DNA of 64,000 nucleotides from Aquabacter spiritensis (lineage in GTDB: Bacteria; Pseudomonadota; Alphaproteobacteria; Rhizobiales; Xanthobacteraceae): the NCBI RefSeq assembly GCF_004346185.1, contig NZ_SMAI01000001.1, forward strand, positions 496,001 through 560,000, read 5' to 3'. This document shows, one piece after another, positions 48,363 to 56,462 of this stretch. The notes under the pieces were generated by a model. It saw only the letters and a list, made by a program, of their open reading frames with translations, was not told the origin of the DNA and ran no database searches. The first letter of the stretch is position 1, and each line of letters begins with the position of its first letter. Made by a program: the position numbers and the translations under genes.

Positions 48363-49034
48363 ATGATCCGGACCTCGCTCGGGCTGATCGTCGTGTTCGC
48401 CCTCATCGCCGCAGCCTGCGTCGCCTTCGGCGCCTATTTCTCCTACGTGACGCTCCAGAACGCGCACCGCAAGGCGATCGAGGCGCGGTTCGGGGTCACG
48501 GCCGAGCGCATCGCCGGCAGCGTCCAGAGCGCGGCCGCGCTCGGCATTTCCCTTCCCGCCCAGACCACGCTCGCCGCCTTGCTGCGCCGCGAGGCGCGGC
48601 TCGACCCGACGATTCTCTCGATCGACGTCACCGACGACGATGCCAAGATCCTGTTCAGCAGCGATCCCGCGCGCATCGGCGTCGCGGCCGGCCTGCGGCC
48701 GACGCATGCGGTGAGCCGCCGGGTCGAGAACGATCTCGCCGCGACCATCGGCGCCGTGACGGTGCGCTACGATTCCGCCGCACTCGCGGCCGGAGCGGCG
48801 GCGCTGGCGCACGAATTGCGGATCATCGCGCTGCCGGCCCTGATCGCGGCCGCGCTCGCCACAATCGCCATCGGGCTGCTGCTCGCCGCCGGCCTCAGGC
48901 GCGCCGCCCACCGGGCGGGGGACCCGGCGTCCTGGCCGCGCGCCGCCCGCGCGGCGCTCGCGGAAGCCGAAGCGGCACACGGCGCGGCGAACCTGGCCCC
49001 GGTCCCCGGCATCGCCGCGGGGGAGCGTCCATGA
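48363..49034 (+). CDS. Small two-TM membrane sensor-like protein C
   Basis: A 223-residue protein: TM1 at about 6-30, an outer segment of about 125 residues, TM2 at about 157-180 and a short Ala-rich cytoplasmic tail. The outer part reads ALGISLPAQTTLAALLRR, DPTILSIDVTDDDAKILFSSD and RRVENDLAATIGAVTV, a clear counterpart of protein B. No catalytic domain is present. ATG 48363 has GAGG about ten bases ahead. The last four bases overlap the start of the MFS fusion gene, so C and D are coupled as B and A are on the other side. Confidence 0.78.
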   Translation: MIRTSLGLIVVFALIAAACVAFGAYFSYVTLQNAHRKAIEARFGVTAERIAGSVQSAAALGISLPAQTTLAALLRREARLDPTILSIDVTDDDAKILFSSDPARIGVAAGLRPTHAVSRRVENDLAATIGAVTVRYDSAALAAGAAALAHELRIIALPALIAAALATIAIGLLLAAGLRRAAHRAGDPASWPRAARAALAEAEAAHGAANLAPVPGIAAGERP

Positions 49035-51019
49035 TCGGTCTCAGGGCGGGCATTTCCGTCGCCATCGCGGTCATCCTGTGCGCCGCGCTCGCCGTGATCG
49101 GCTGGCGCGCTCTGGTCGCGGTCGAGCGGACCATCGTGCCCGCAATCTCCGCGCAAGCCGATTCGGTCGGCCGCTCGGCCGCCGCCTTGGTCGAGAATGC
49201 GGTCGGTGCCGGGGTGCCCATGAACCGGCTGGTCGGGGTCGATGCCTATTTCGCGGACCTCCTGCGGGCCAATGCGGAACTCGCCGAGATCCGGCTCGTG
49301 ACGCCGGACGGCACCGTGCTCGGCCAAGCCGGCGCCCTGCCGGCCGCCGCCGATCCGCCGCGCGTCGTCACGTCGGTGACCGCACGCAGCGGCATCCCGC
49401 TGGCGAGCCTGGTCATCACGGTGGATCCGAGCGTCGTGTCGTCCCAGGTCGCGGCGGTTCTGGTCGACGTCGCCTTCATCGGCGTCGTCTCGCTCCTCGT
49501 CGCGCTCGAACTCGTCGCTCTGGTGGTGGGCGCGCGTGGCGTCGAGACCCTCGCGGCCCTGGAGGCGCGGGTGCGCGCATTGGCCCGGGGCCGGTTGTGG
49601 ATGCACGCCGACGCCGTCGAGCCCACCCCGCTCACCGCTCCGATCGACGCCCATGTGGCGCGGCTGCACGCCCGGCACGAGACGGCGCGCGCGCTGGCCG
49701 CACAGCGCGGCGACACGGCGGCGCTCGGCACGCTCGACGCGCTCGGCGCCCGCACCGGGATCGGCATCGTCCATCCCGGGGAGAACCACGCGGCGACCGT
49801 GATCCGGCCGGCTCTGTTCCTGTTCATGATGGCGGAAGAGCTGGCGCGCCCGTTTCTGCCGCGGCTCGCCGCCGAGGTCGCGCCGCCCGATCTCGGTATC
49901 GGCGCCGACCTCGCCATTTCCCTTCCGATCGTCATCTTCATGGCCGGCGTGGCGCTCTTCCAGCTCCCCTTCGCCGCCGCCTCCGAACGCCTCGGACGGC
50001 GGCGGGGCTTCCTGATCGGCGCGGCGCTCGCGGCCGCGAGCTATGTCGGCTCCGCCCTCACCGCGGACTATTCCCTCTTCCTCGCCAGCCGTTTCACGGC
50101 GGCCATCGGCTATGCCCTGGTGTTCGTCTCGGCGCAGGGTCACGTCATAGACCATTCGCGACCGAGCGAGCGCACCGCCGGGCTCGCCGTGTTCGTCCGC
50201 GCCATCCTCGTGGCCGGCCTGTGCGGGCCCCCGATCGGCGGCGTCCTCGCCGACCGGCTCGGCGATCACAACGCCTTCCTGGCCTCCGCCGCCGTCGCCG
50301 TCCTGGCGCTCCTGGTCGCCGGGCTCAGCCTTCCCCCGTCCGAACCGCGGCACGGCGCGCGCGGCGTCCGCCTGTCGGACCTCGGCGCCGCTTTGCGGGC
50401 GCCGCGCCTCGCCGCGCTGCTGTTCGGCTGCGCTCTGCCCGCCAAGGTCCTGCTGGTCGCCATCTGCTTCTATCTTGTGCCGGTGGAGCTGCAGCGGCAG
50501 GGCTATAGCGCGGCCGCGGTCGGCCGGCTGCAGATGATCTACCCGGTGCTCATGGTGCTCGCCGTCCCGGCCTTCGCGGCGCTGGCCGAACGCCACGATG
50601 CCCGGGCCGGTTTCGTGGTCGGTGGCAGCGTCATCGCCGGTCTCGGCACGCTTCTGCTGCTCGCCGGCACGTCGCCTTGGATCATCGCCGGCGTCTTGGC
50701 CCTGCTCGGCCTCGGCCAGGCCATGTCGATCGCGGCCCAGTCCGCGCTGGTCGCCGACAGCGCCCGCCACGTGCCGGGCGGCGGCTCGGCGGGCGTGCTC
50801 GGCCTGTTCCGTCTGATCGAGCGCACCGGCAATGCGGCGGGGCCGGCGGCGGCCGGGGTCATGCTGGCGGCGCTCGGCTTCGCCGCGTCCGGCGCGACGA
50901 TCGGCATTTTGGTGGTGGCGGGCGCCCTCGGCTTCGCGCTATCAGGAAGCCGAAAATCCGCGACACCCCGGATCGTCCGCCCGGACGGCGGCACGGCATC
51001 CGAAGGAAGCCCGCTATGA
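49031..51019 (+). CDS. Sensor unit D fused to an MFS transporter
   Basis: A 662-residue membrane protein. About residues 1-170 form a unit like protein A: TM1 at about 7-28, an outer segment with GAGVPMNRLVGVDAYFADLL and IRLVTPDGTVL, then TM2 at about 137-163. A HAMP-like/helical linker (about 165-250, with ALEARVRALARGRLWMHADA) leads to a major-facilitator domain (about 255-640) that includes ASERLGRRRGFLIGAALAAA (loop 2-3 motif) and GPPIGGVLADRLGDHNAF. MFS proteins rarely carry a sensor domain at the N-terminus. The frame is continuous without a frameshift sign. It is coupled to sensor C upstream and to the binding protein downstream, both by ATGA overlaps. The substrate is unknown. Confidence 0.85.
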   Translation: MIGLRAGISVAIAVILCAALAVIGWRALVAVERTIVPAISAQADSVGRSAAALVENAVGAGVPMNRLVGVDAYFADLLRANAELAEIRLVTPDGTVLGQAGALPAAADPPRVVTSVTARSGIPLASLVITVDPSVVSSQVAAVLVDVAFIGVVSLLVALELVALVVGARGVETLAALEARVRALARGRLWMHADAVEPTPLTAPIDAHVARLHARHETARALAAQRGDTAALGTLDALGARTGIGIVHPGENHAATVIRPALFLFMMAEELARPFLPRLAAEVAPPDLGIGADLAISLPIVIFMAGVALFQLPFAAASERLGRRRGFLIGAALAAASYVGSALTADYSLFLASRFTAAIGYALVFVSAQGHVIDHSRPSERTAGLAVFVRAILVAGLCGPPIGGVLADRLGDHNAFLASAAVAVLALLVAGLSLPPSEPRHGARGVRLSDLGAALRAPRLAALLFGCALPAKVLLVAICFYLVPVELQRQGYSAAAVGRLQMIYPVLMVLAVPAFAALAERHDARAGFVVGGSVIAGLGTLLLLAGTSPWIIAGVLALLGLGQAMSIAAQSALVADSARHVPGGGSAGVLGLFRLIERTGNAAGPAAAGVMLAALGFAASGATIGILVVAGALGFALSGSRKSATPRIVRPDGGTASEGSPL

Positions 51020-52026
51020 TCGATCGGCGCTCTCTTCTTTCCCTCGGGCTCGGTGCCGGCGCCGCCGGCATGATCGGCACCGCCGCGGCGCGTGCGCAGT
51101 CGAAGCCGTTCCGCATCCTGATGCTCACCTTCCGCGGCGAGACCGAAGTCGATCGCGGCTTCCGCGAATTCATCCAGGCGGCGGACGTCCAAGCGGAATT
51201 CATCGTGCGCGACGCCAATCGCGATCCGCGCAACGTCCCCGGCCTGATCGCCGATCTCGCGACGCTGAAGCCCGATCTGATCTACACCTGGGGCACGCCG
51301 GTCACGCTCGGCGTCGTCGGGCCGATCGGCAATACCGACCCGCGCTATGTCCGCGACATTCCCGTCGTCTTCGCGCTGGTCGCCGCGCCGGTGCGCGCCG
51401 GCATCGCGGCGAGCTTCGAATCCTCCGGCCGCAACGTCACCGGTGCCGTGCACGTCGTGCCGACCGACGTGCAGTTGCGCGCGATGCAGGCCTATCTGCC
51501 GTTCGAAACCATCGGCATCCTCTACACGCCCACCGAGCAGAACTCGGTGGTGATCGTCGAGGAGGCGAAGGCGGTCGCCGACAAGATGGGCGGGCGCGTG
51601 ATCGCCCAGCCGTTCCGCGCCGACGCCAATGGCCGCCCGACCGCCGACGGGGTCGCGGACATGATCAAGCAGATGCGCGCCGACAAGGTCTCCTGGCTCT
51701 ATCTGCTGCCCGACACCTTTCTCGGCTCGATCTACGACAAGGTCACCCCGGCCGCCCTGGACGTGGGCTTGCCGACCTTCGCCGCCGCCGAACTCGGGGT
51801 GCGTGAGGGCGGCGCCCTGGTCGGGCTGGTCAGCCGCTATTACTCGGTCGGCCAGCTCGCCGGCGCGAAGGCGATCGAGATCCTGGTGCACAAGCGCCGG
51901 CCGCAGGACGTGCCGATCGAGACGCTGAAGCGCTTCTCGCTGATCATCAATATGCGGATCGCCCGGACGCTCGGCATCTATCCGCCGATTTCCATGCTGA
52001 ATTACGCGGAAGTCGTCACGAGCTGA
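51016..52026 (+). CDS. ABC-type substrate-binding protein (PF04392-like), Tat-exported
   Basis: A 336-residue periplasmic binding protein of the ABC_sub_bind type. The N-terminus has the twin-arginine sequence DRRSLLSLGLGAGAAG and likely cleavage after AARA. The mature part shows the two-lobed fold: KPFRILMLTFRGETEVDRGF, LKPDLIYTWGTPVTLGVVGP, IPVVFALVAAPVRAG, and VSWLYLLPDTFLGSIYDKV. No ABC permease or ATPase gene lies in the window, so it may serve as a ligand receptor for the sensors or supply the fused MFS protein. The ATG overlaps the preceding stop by four bases. The ligand is unknown. Confidence 0.87.
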   Translation: MIDRRSLLSLGLGAGAAGMIGTAAARAQSKPFRILMLTFRGETEVDRGFREFIQAADVQAEFIVRDANRDPRNVPGLIADLATLKPDLIYTWGTPVTLGVVGPIGNTDPRYVRDIPVVFALVAAPVRAGIAASFESSGRNVTGAVHVVPTDVQLRAMQAYLPFETIGILYTPTEQNSVVIVEEAKAVADKMGGRVIAQPFRADANGRPTADGVADMIKQMRADKVSWLYLLPDTFLGSIYDKVTPAALDVGLPTFAAAELGVREGGALVGLVSRYYSVGQLAGAKAIEILVHKRRPQDVPIETLKRFSLIINMRIARTLGIYPPISMLNYAEVVTS

Positions 52027-52031
52027 CGCCG

Positions 52032-52691
52032 GTGTCCGCCCCCGACGATCTTCTCTGGCGCCCGCTCGGGCCGTCCGACCATGGCGCTGTTCTGGCCTTG
52101 CATCGGACGGTGATGGCGGGCCTCGCGCCCGACGTGGTGAAACCGGAGACCGCCGACTTCCTCGCCGAGATGCTCGGCCCGCGCGGCCGCACGATTGGCG
52201 TGTTCGCGGGAGACACGCTCGGCGCCTATGGCATTCTTCAGCACGATGTCCCGCCGGCGGACGATCCGCGCGCCGGCCTCGGGATTGCCTGCGACCGGCC
52301 GCTGCTCAAGCTCGCCGGCGCGTCGGTCGCCCCGGCGCTGCGCGGGCGCGGCCTGCAGCGGGCGCTGATCGCCGCGCGGGTGGCCCTGGCCGAGGCGGAC
52401 GCGGCGGTGCCGCCGCTCCTGTTCGCCACCTCGGCACCGGCAAACGTCCCGAGCTGGACCAATCTTCTGGCCGAAGGCTTCGGGGTGCGCGCGCTCAAGC
52501 CCTATTATGGCGGGTATCCGCGCTATGTCATGGTGCGCCCCGTCGCGCCGGACGCGGGAGAAGCGGAGAGTGTGATGGAGGGCGACCCCGCACGACAGGC
52601 GGATCTGCTCAACGCCGGCTGGCACGGCATCGCGCAGCGGACCGGCCCGCACGGCCCGATCCTGGTCTTCGCACGGCGCACCACGCCGTGA
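52032..52691 (+). CDS. GNAT-family N-acetyltransferase
   Basis: A 219-residue protein with GNAT character: LLWRPLGPSDHGAVLALHRTV at the start, the acetyl-CoA loop in VAPALRGRGLQRALI (about 98-112), and ATSAPANVPSWTNLLAEGFG in the region where GNATs carry an Asn/Tyr before the last strands. A C-terminal extension of about 50 residues follows the fold. The GTG start at 52032 lies five bases after the binding-protein stop. Its stop overlaps the racemase GTG by four bases. The acceptor is unknown; an amino acid or amine is suggested by the adjacent racemase. Confidence 0.82.
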   Translation: MSAPDDLLWRPLGPSDHGAVLALHRTVMAGLAPDVVKPETADFLAEMLGPRGRTIGVFAGDTLGAYGILQHDVPPADDPRAGLGIACDRPLLKLAGASVAPALRGRGLQRALIAARVALAEADAAVPPLLFATSAPANVPSWTNLLAEGFGVRALKPYYGGYPRYVMVRPVAPDAGEAESVMEGDPARQADLLNAGWHGIAQRTGPHGPILVFARRTTP

Positions 52692-53869
52692 CCCAAGACA
52701 GCCTCCCGGGCGACCGTCCGTCGCTGCTCATCGATCTCGGCGCCGTCGCCCGCAATTATCTCGTGGCGCGCGACGCGTTCACCGGCGCCAGCCTCGGTGC
52801 GGTGGTGAAGAAGGATGCCTATGGGCTCGGCGCCGCGCGGATCGCCCCGCTGCTGCATCGCCTCGGCTGCCGCGACTTCTGGGTGGCCGACCTCGAGGAG
52901 GCGGTCGACCTGCGGCGCGTCCTGCCGGACGGGCGGATCTTCGTTCTGCACGGCCTCACCAGCCACGATCCCGCCGCCTTCGCCGCGATCGGCGCGGTGC
53001 CGGTTCTGCTCGGGATGGAGGAGATCGCCCGTGCCGCCGCCTGCGCCGGGCGGCCGCAGGTCGCGCTCCATCTCGATACCGGCCTCAACCGGCTCGGCAT
53101 CGGCCGTGCGGAGGTCCGCGCCCTCGCCGCGGCCCCGGAGGTGCTGGCCCGCCTCGACATCGCAGCGCATGTCACGCATCTCGCTTTCTTCTCCGACCCG
53201 GTCGCGCGGGAGAATCGCTGGCAATGGCTGCGCTTCCGGGCCTGGACACGGCACCTGCCGCCGGCGCCGCTGAGCTTCTGCGCCTCGGCCGGCGTGTTCG
53301 GCCCGCCCGAGCGTCATGTCGATCTCGCGCGGGTGGGCAGCGCGCTTTACGGCGTCGACACGACCCCCCGGCGGCCGCAGCCGATCGTGCCGGCGGCCAC
53401 CCTCTCTGCGCCCATCGTGAAAGTCGACACTGTCCGGGCGGGAACCCGCGTCGGCTATGGCGGCGCCTATTGCGCGCCCGGGCCGCGCCGCCTCGCCCAT
53501 GTCGCGGCCGGCTATGCCGCCGGCATCCCCTTCACCTTCCGCAAGCCCGCTCATGTCCTGATCGACGGCCACCGCGCGCAGATCGTCGCCGGCACCGCGA
53601 TGAGCCTGATGACCGTGGACGTCACCGATCTGCCCCCCGATTCGGCGCGTCCGGGCGCGCGCGCCATCCTGTTCGGACCGGACCACCCCGTCACCGCCCT
53701 CGCGGAGGCCGCCGGCCTAGCCCCGAACGTGGTGATGGTGGCGGCCGGCCGCGGCGTGCGGCGGGTCTATCGCGACCCACCTCTGCCGCGCGCCGGTGTG
53801 CTGCAGCCGAGCGGGCCGCGAACCCGGGCCGATGACGAGCGGATTGCCGGAGCCGATGGTGATCTATAG
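52688..53869 (+). CDS. Alanine racemase family PLP enzyme (divergent)
   Basis: A 393-residue fold-type III PLP enzyme. The PLP lysine sits in GAVVKKDAYGLGAARIA (about 36-52), compared with the usual VKADAYGHG. Other landmarks are HLDTGLNRLGIG, HLAFFSD, SFCASAGVFGPPERHVDLARVGSALYG (phosphate-binding region) and TRVGYGGAYCAPG with the probable catalytic tyrosine. The AGTAMSLMTVDVTDLP stretch aligns to GRVSMD-MVDVT in housekeeping Alr but lacks the Arg and Asp. It may racemise an amino acid other than alanine. It is coupled to the GNAT gene upstream; 123 bp separate it from the HATPase gene. Confidence 0.88.
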   Translation: MTQDSLPGDRPSLLIDLGAVARNYLVARDAFTGASLGAVVKKDAYGLGAARIAPLLHRLGCRDFWVADLEEAVDLRRVLPDGRIFVLHGLTSHDPAAFAAIGAVPVLLGMEEIARAAACAGRPQVALHLDTGLNRLGIGRAEVRALAAAPEVLARLDIAAHVTHLAFFSDPVARENRWQWLRFRAWTRHLPPAPLSFCASAGVFGPPERHVDLARVGSALYGVDTTPRRPQPIVPAATLSAPIVKVDTVRAGTRVGYGGAYCAPGPRRLAHVAAGYAAGIPFTFRKPAHVLIDGHRAQIVAGTAMSLMTVDVTDLPPDSARPGARAILFGPDHPVTALAEAAGLAPNVVMVAAGRGVRRVYRDPPLPRAGVLQPSGPRTRADDERIAGADGDL

Positions 53870-53992
53870 CCTGCGCAAGGTCGGGCGCCGCGCATTACGG
53901 GGTGGCGCCGGGCTTCGGCAGCACGCACCGGACGCCGCGCGTGCCGTCATTCCCGCCTCGGCGCCCAGCAAGATCCGGCCCACGGACCTCCC

Positions 53993-54442
53993 ATGACCGC
54001 GCCCTCCGACCCCAGCATCGTGTCGTCGCTCGCCATCGGCGCCTCGGTGGAGGAGATCGCACGGGTCTCCGAATGGCTCAACGAAATGGCCGACGGGGAC
54101 GACTGGCCGGACCGGCTGCGCTTCGGCATGGAACTCAGCGTCGAGGAAGCCCTCGCCAACGTCATTTCCTACGGCTTCGCACACGTCCCCCACGCGCCCG
54201 AGATCCGGATCGACTATCTCCATCTGCCCGACACCCGCGTCGCGGTCCGCATCGCCGACAATGGCACCGCCTTCGATCCGACGGCGGTGGTCAGCCCGGA
54301 CATGGCGGAGGATGTCGAAGGCGCACGGATCGGCGGCCACGGCGTCCGCCTGATGCGCCACTTCCTCGACGACATCAGCTATGAACGCGCCGACGGCGAG
54401 AACCGTCTGACGCTCGTGGCCCGCCTCGGGACGGCCGAATGA
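53993..54442 (+). CDS. RsbW/SpoIIAB-like HATPase anti-sigma-type serine kinase
   Basis: A 149-residue GHKL ATPase-fold protein of the anti-sigma/serine kinase class. The N-box is in MELSVEEALANVISYGF (about 47-62), the G1 box in IADNGTAFDP (about 87-96) and the G2 box in IGGHGVRLMRHF (about 113-124). There is no sensor or histidine-phosphotransfer domain. It would phosphorylate a STAS antagonist and hold a partner protein, reversed by the SpoIIE phosphatase. The STAS gene follows after one intervening transporter-like gene. No sigma factor lies nearby, so the target could be another protein. Confidence 0.88.
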   Translation: MTAPSDPSIVSSLAIGASVEEIARVSEWLNEMADGDDWPDRLRFGMELSVEEALANVISYGFAHVPHAPEIRIDYLHLPDTRVAVRIADNGTAFDPTAVVSPDMAEDVEGARIGGHGVRLMRHFLDDISYERADGENRLTLVARLGTAE

Positions 54443-54478
54443 CGGCGGTGTTTCTTGGGGCCCCCGTCCGGAGGGACG

Positions 54479-56110
54479 ATGCTCGCCTTCGCTGAGCTTC
54501 TGGCCGGCCTCGGTCTCCTGTTCGTCGGCTTGAAATTCATGAGCGCGCATCTGCAGCAGGCCATGGGCCGGCGCGTGCGCGCTTTGCTGAAGGCCGCGAC
54601 GCGCTCGCGGCTGATCGGCTTCGTGTGCGGCGCGATGACCGGCGCGATCGCGCAATCGAGCAATGCCGTGACCCTGATCGCCGCAAATCTGGTACGCGGC
54701 GGCGTTCTGACGACGCGCGAGGCGATCCCGGTCGTCGCGGGAGCGAATGTCGGCACCTCCGCCCTTGTGTTCATCGCCGCCATCGATACCCGGATCGCCG
54801 TCCTCTATCTCGTTGGCCTGGTCGGCTGCAGCTACCAGTTCAAGCTGGACCGCAAGCCGGTGCAGCGCGAATGGATGGGGGTTCTGCTGGGCTTGGCGCT
54901 GCTGTTCCTGGGCCTGGAACTGATCCGCGAGGCGCCGACCACGATCGCGCTCAAGGACGCCGCAGCGCTCTTGTCCGGCATCGGCCCGTTCCTCGGTTTC
55001 GGCATCGGCCTCGGTCTCGCTTTGGTGACGCAATCCTCCTCAACCGCCACCGTGCTCTGCGTCGCGGCGGTCCAGGCCGAGATGATCGGGCTGCACGATT
55101 CCTTCTTCGTGGTGCTCGGCGCGAATTTCGGCTCCGGCCTCGCCACCCTGCTCTCGGCGGGCGGGCTGCACGGCACCGGCAAGCAATTGTGCTTCGTCCA
55201 GATCATCGTGCGCGGGGTCGGCTGCCTCGTCGTGTTCCTCGCCTGGGCGGCGGCCGCCGCCGCGGGGCTGAGCGGCGGGGTCACGTTTTCCTCCATATCG
55301 AGCGGCGGAACTTCGTTCGCCATCTCGATCATCTTCCTCCTCCTGCAACTCTCCGGCGGGCTCGCCGCCATCGCCTTTCTCGGCACCACCGAGGCGCTGG
55401 CGCGCCGGTTCAGCCCGCCCAACCGCGAAGACCATGTCTCGCGCCCGCATTTCATCACCGACGATGCGCTCGGACATGTCTCGACGGCGCTCGACCTCGC
55501 GGCGCGCGAGACTGACCGGCTGATCCGGCATCTGCCCGATCTCCTGCCGGACCTCGACCAGAGCGGCGCCGACGATGCCAAGGTGCGGGCGATCCAGTGG
55601 CGCGGCGCGGCGGCGATCGCCCGCGCCACGGACGTCTTTCTGGTCGAACTGATCGACCGCCAGCCGGTGCGCGAGGATCTCGATATCGCGCTTGCGCTGC
55701 AACATCAGCAGGGGCTGATCGAGGCGCTGCAGGACACGCTCAAATCCTTCGCCGACGCCATCGACAGCTTCCCCGCACCGCCGCCCCTCGCGTTCAATCT
55801 GTGCGAATCGCTGCGCGCCATCGTGCTCGAACTCGCCGACACACGAGGCGGCTCGGCGGCGGAATTCGACCTTCTGATCGCACTCACGGCCGAGCGCAGC
55901 GAGATCCTGGAGCGCATCCGCCGCACGCTGTCGACCGCCGCACTCGGCACCGCCGAGGAGGCGCGCACCCTGCTGCGGGCCCTCAGCTTCTTCGAGCGCG
56001 CGGTCTGGCTGGTGCACCGGCTCGCGATGACGTTGCGCCCCGCTGCGAATGAGGCTAATCGGGACCTCGCGGGGGACCACCTGACCAGGGACGAGGCCGA
56101 TGCAGATTGA
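54479..56110 (+). CDS. Na/Pi-cotransporter-family protein with PhoU-like C-terminus
   Basis: A 543-residue membrane protein of the PNaS family (NptA/YjbB type). The two inverted QSS repeats are visible: GAIAQSSNAVTLIAANLVRG and LALVTQSSSTATVLCVAAVQ, each followed by an ANVGTS/ANFGSG element. About eight helices precede residue 320; about 350-535 is a soluble helical PhoU-like region (ALDLAARETDRLIRHLPDLL). ATG 54479 has GGAGGG about five bases upstream. It sits between the HATPase and STAS genes and overlaps the STAS start by 11 bp, which ties phosphate (or another anion) transport to the partner switch. Confidence 0.9.
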   Translation: MLAFAELLAGLGLLFVGLKFMSAHLQQAMGRRVRALLKAATRSRLIGFVCGAMTGAIAQSSNAVTLIAANLVRGGVLTTREAIPVVAGANVGTSALVFIAAIDTRIAVLYLVGLVGCSYQFKLDRKPVQREWMGVLLGLALLFLGLELIREAPTTIALKDAAALLSGIGPFLGFGIGLGLALVTQSSSTATVLCVAAVQAEMIGLHDSFFVVLGANFGSGLATLLSAGGLHGTGKQLCFVQIIVRGVGCLVVFLAWAAAAAAGLSGGVTFSSISSGGTSFAISIIFLLLQLSGGLAAIAFLGTTEALARRFSPPNREDHVSRPHFITDDALGHVSTALDLAARETDRLIRHLPDLLPDLDQSGADDAKVRAIQWRGAAAIARATDVFLVELIDRQPVREDLDIALALQHQQGLIEALQDTLKSFADAIDSFPAPPPLAFNLCESLRAIVLELADTRGGSAAEFDLLIALTAERSEILERIRRTLSTAALGTAEEARTLLRALSFFERAVWLVHRLAMTLRPAANEANRDLAGDHLTRDEADAD

Positions 56111-56402
56111 GCGCGAAGCAACCGGATCGGATCTCGTGCTGAAGGTTTCCGGCCGGCTGGACACGCCGAACGCCAAGCCTTTCGAGCAGAGCCTTCTCGC
56201 GGCGGTCGCGGAAACCTCCGGCCGCATCACGGTGGATCTCGCCGGCGTCGACTATGTGTCCTCCTCCGGCCTGCGCGCGCTTCTGGTCGCCGGCAAGGCG
56301 ATGCGCGCGGCGAAGCGCGAGCTGGCCTTGCGCGCGCTCCAGCCGCAGATCCGCGAAGTGTTCGACATTTCCGGCTTCTCGACCCTGTTCGAGATCACCT
56401 GA
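56100..56402 (+). CDS. STAS-domain anti-sigma factor antagonist-like protein
   Basis: A 100-residue single STAS domain of the SpoIIAA/RsbV type. The phosphorylatable serine region is DLAGVDYVSSSGLRALLVAG (Ser55/Ser56 before Gly57), followed by a helix and ALQPQIREVFDISGFSTLF. It would be phosphorylated by the HATPase (53993) and dephosphorylated by the SpoIIE phosphatase (44484). The ATG lies 11 bases inside the transporter gene, so translation is coupled. It is the last gene of the rightward cluster; trmD starts 60 bp later. Confidence 0.92.
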   Translation: MQIEREATGSDLVLKVSGRLDTPNAKPFEQSLLAAVAETSGRITVDLAGVDYVSSSGLRALLVAGKAMRAAKRELALRALQPQIREVFDISGFSTLFEIT

Positions 56403-56462
56403 TCCCGACATTGCCCGGCCGCGGGATTTGACCTTCCGGCCCGCCTCCCCCATCACGGCGCG

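Noticed and set aside
44484-56402. A sigma factor gene expected beside the partner-switch proteins
   Set aside because: Every frame longer than about 60 codons in the region was read, and none shows sigma-factor regions 2 or 4. No PhyR or NepR-like protein was seen either.
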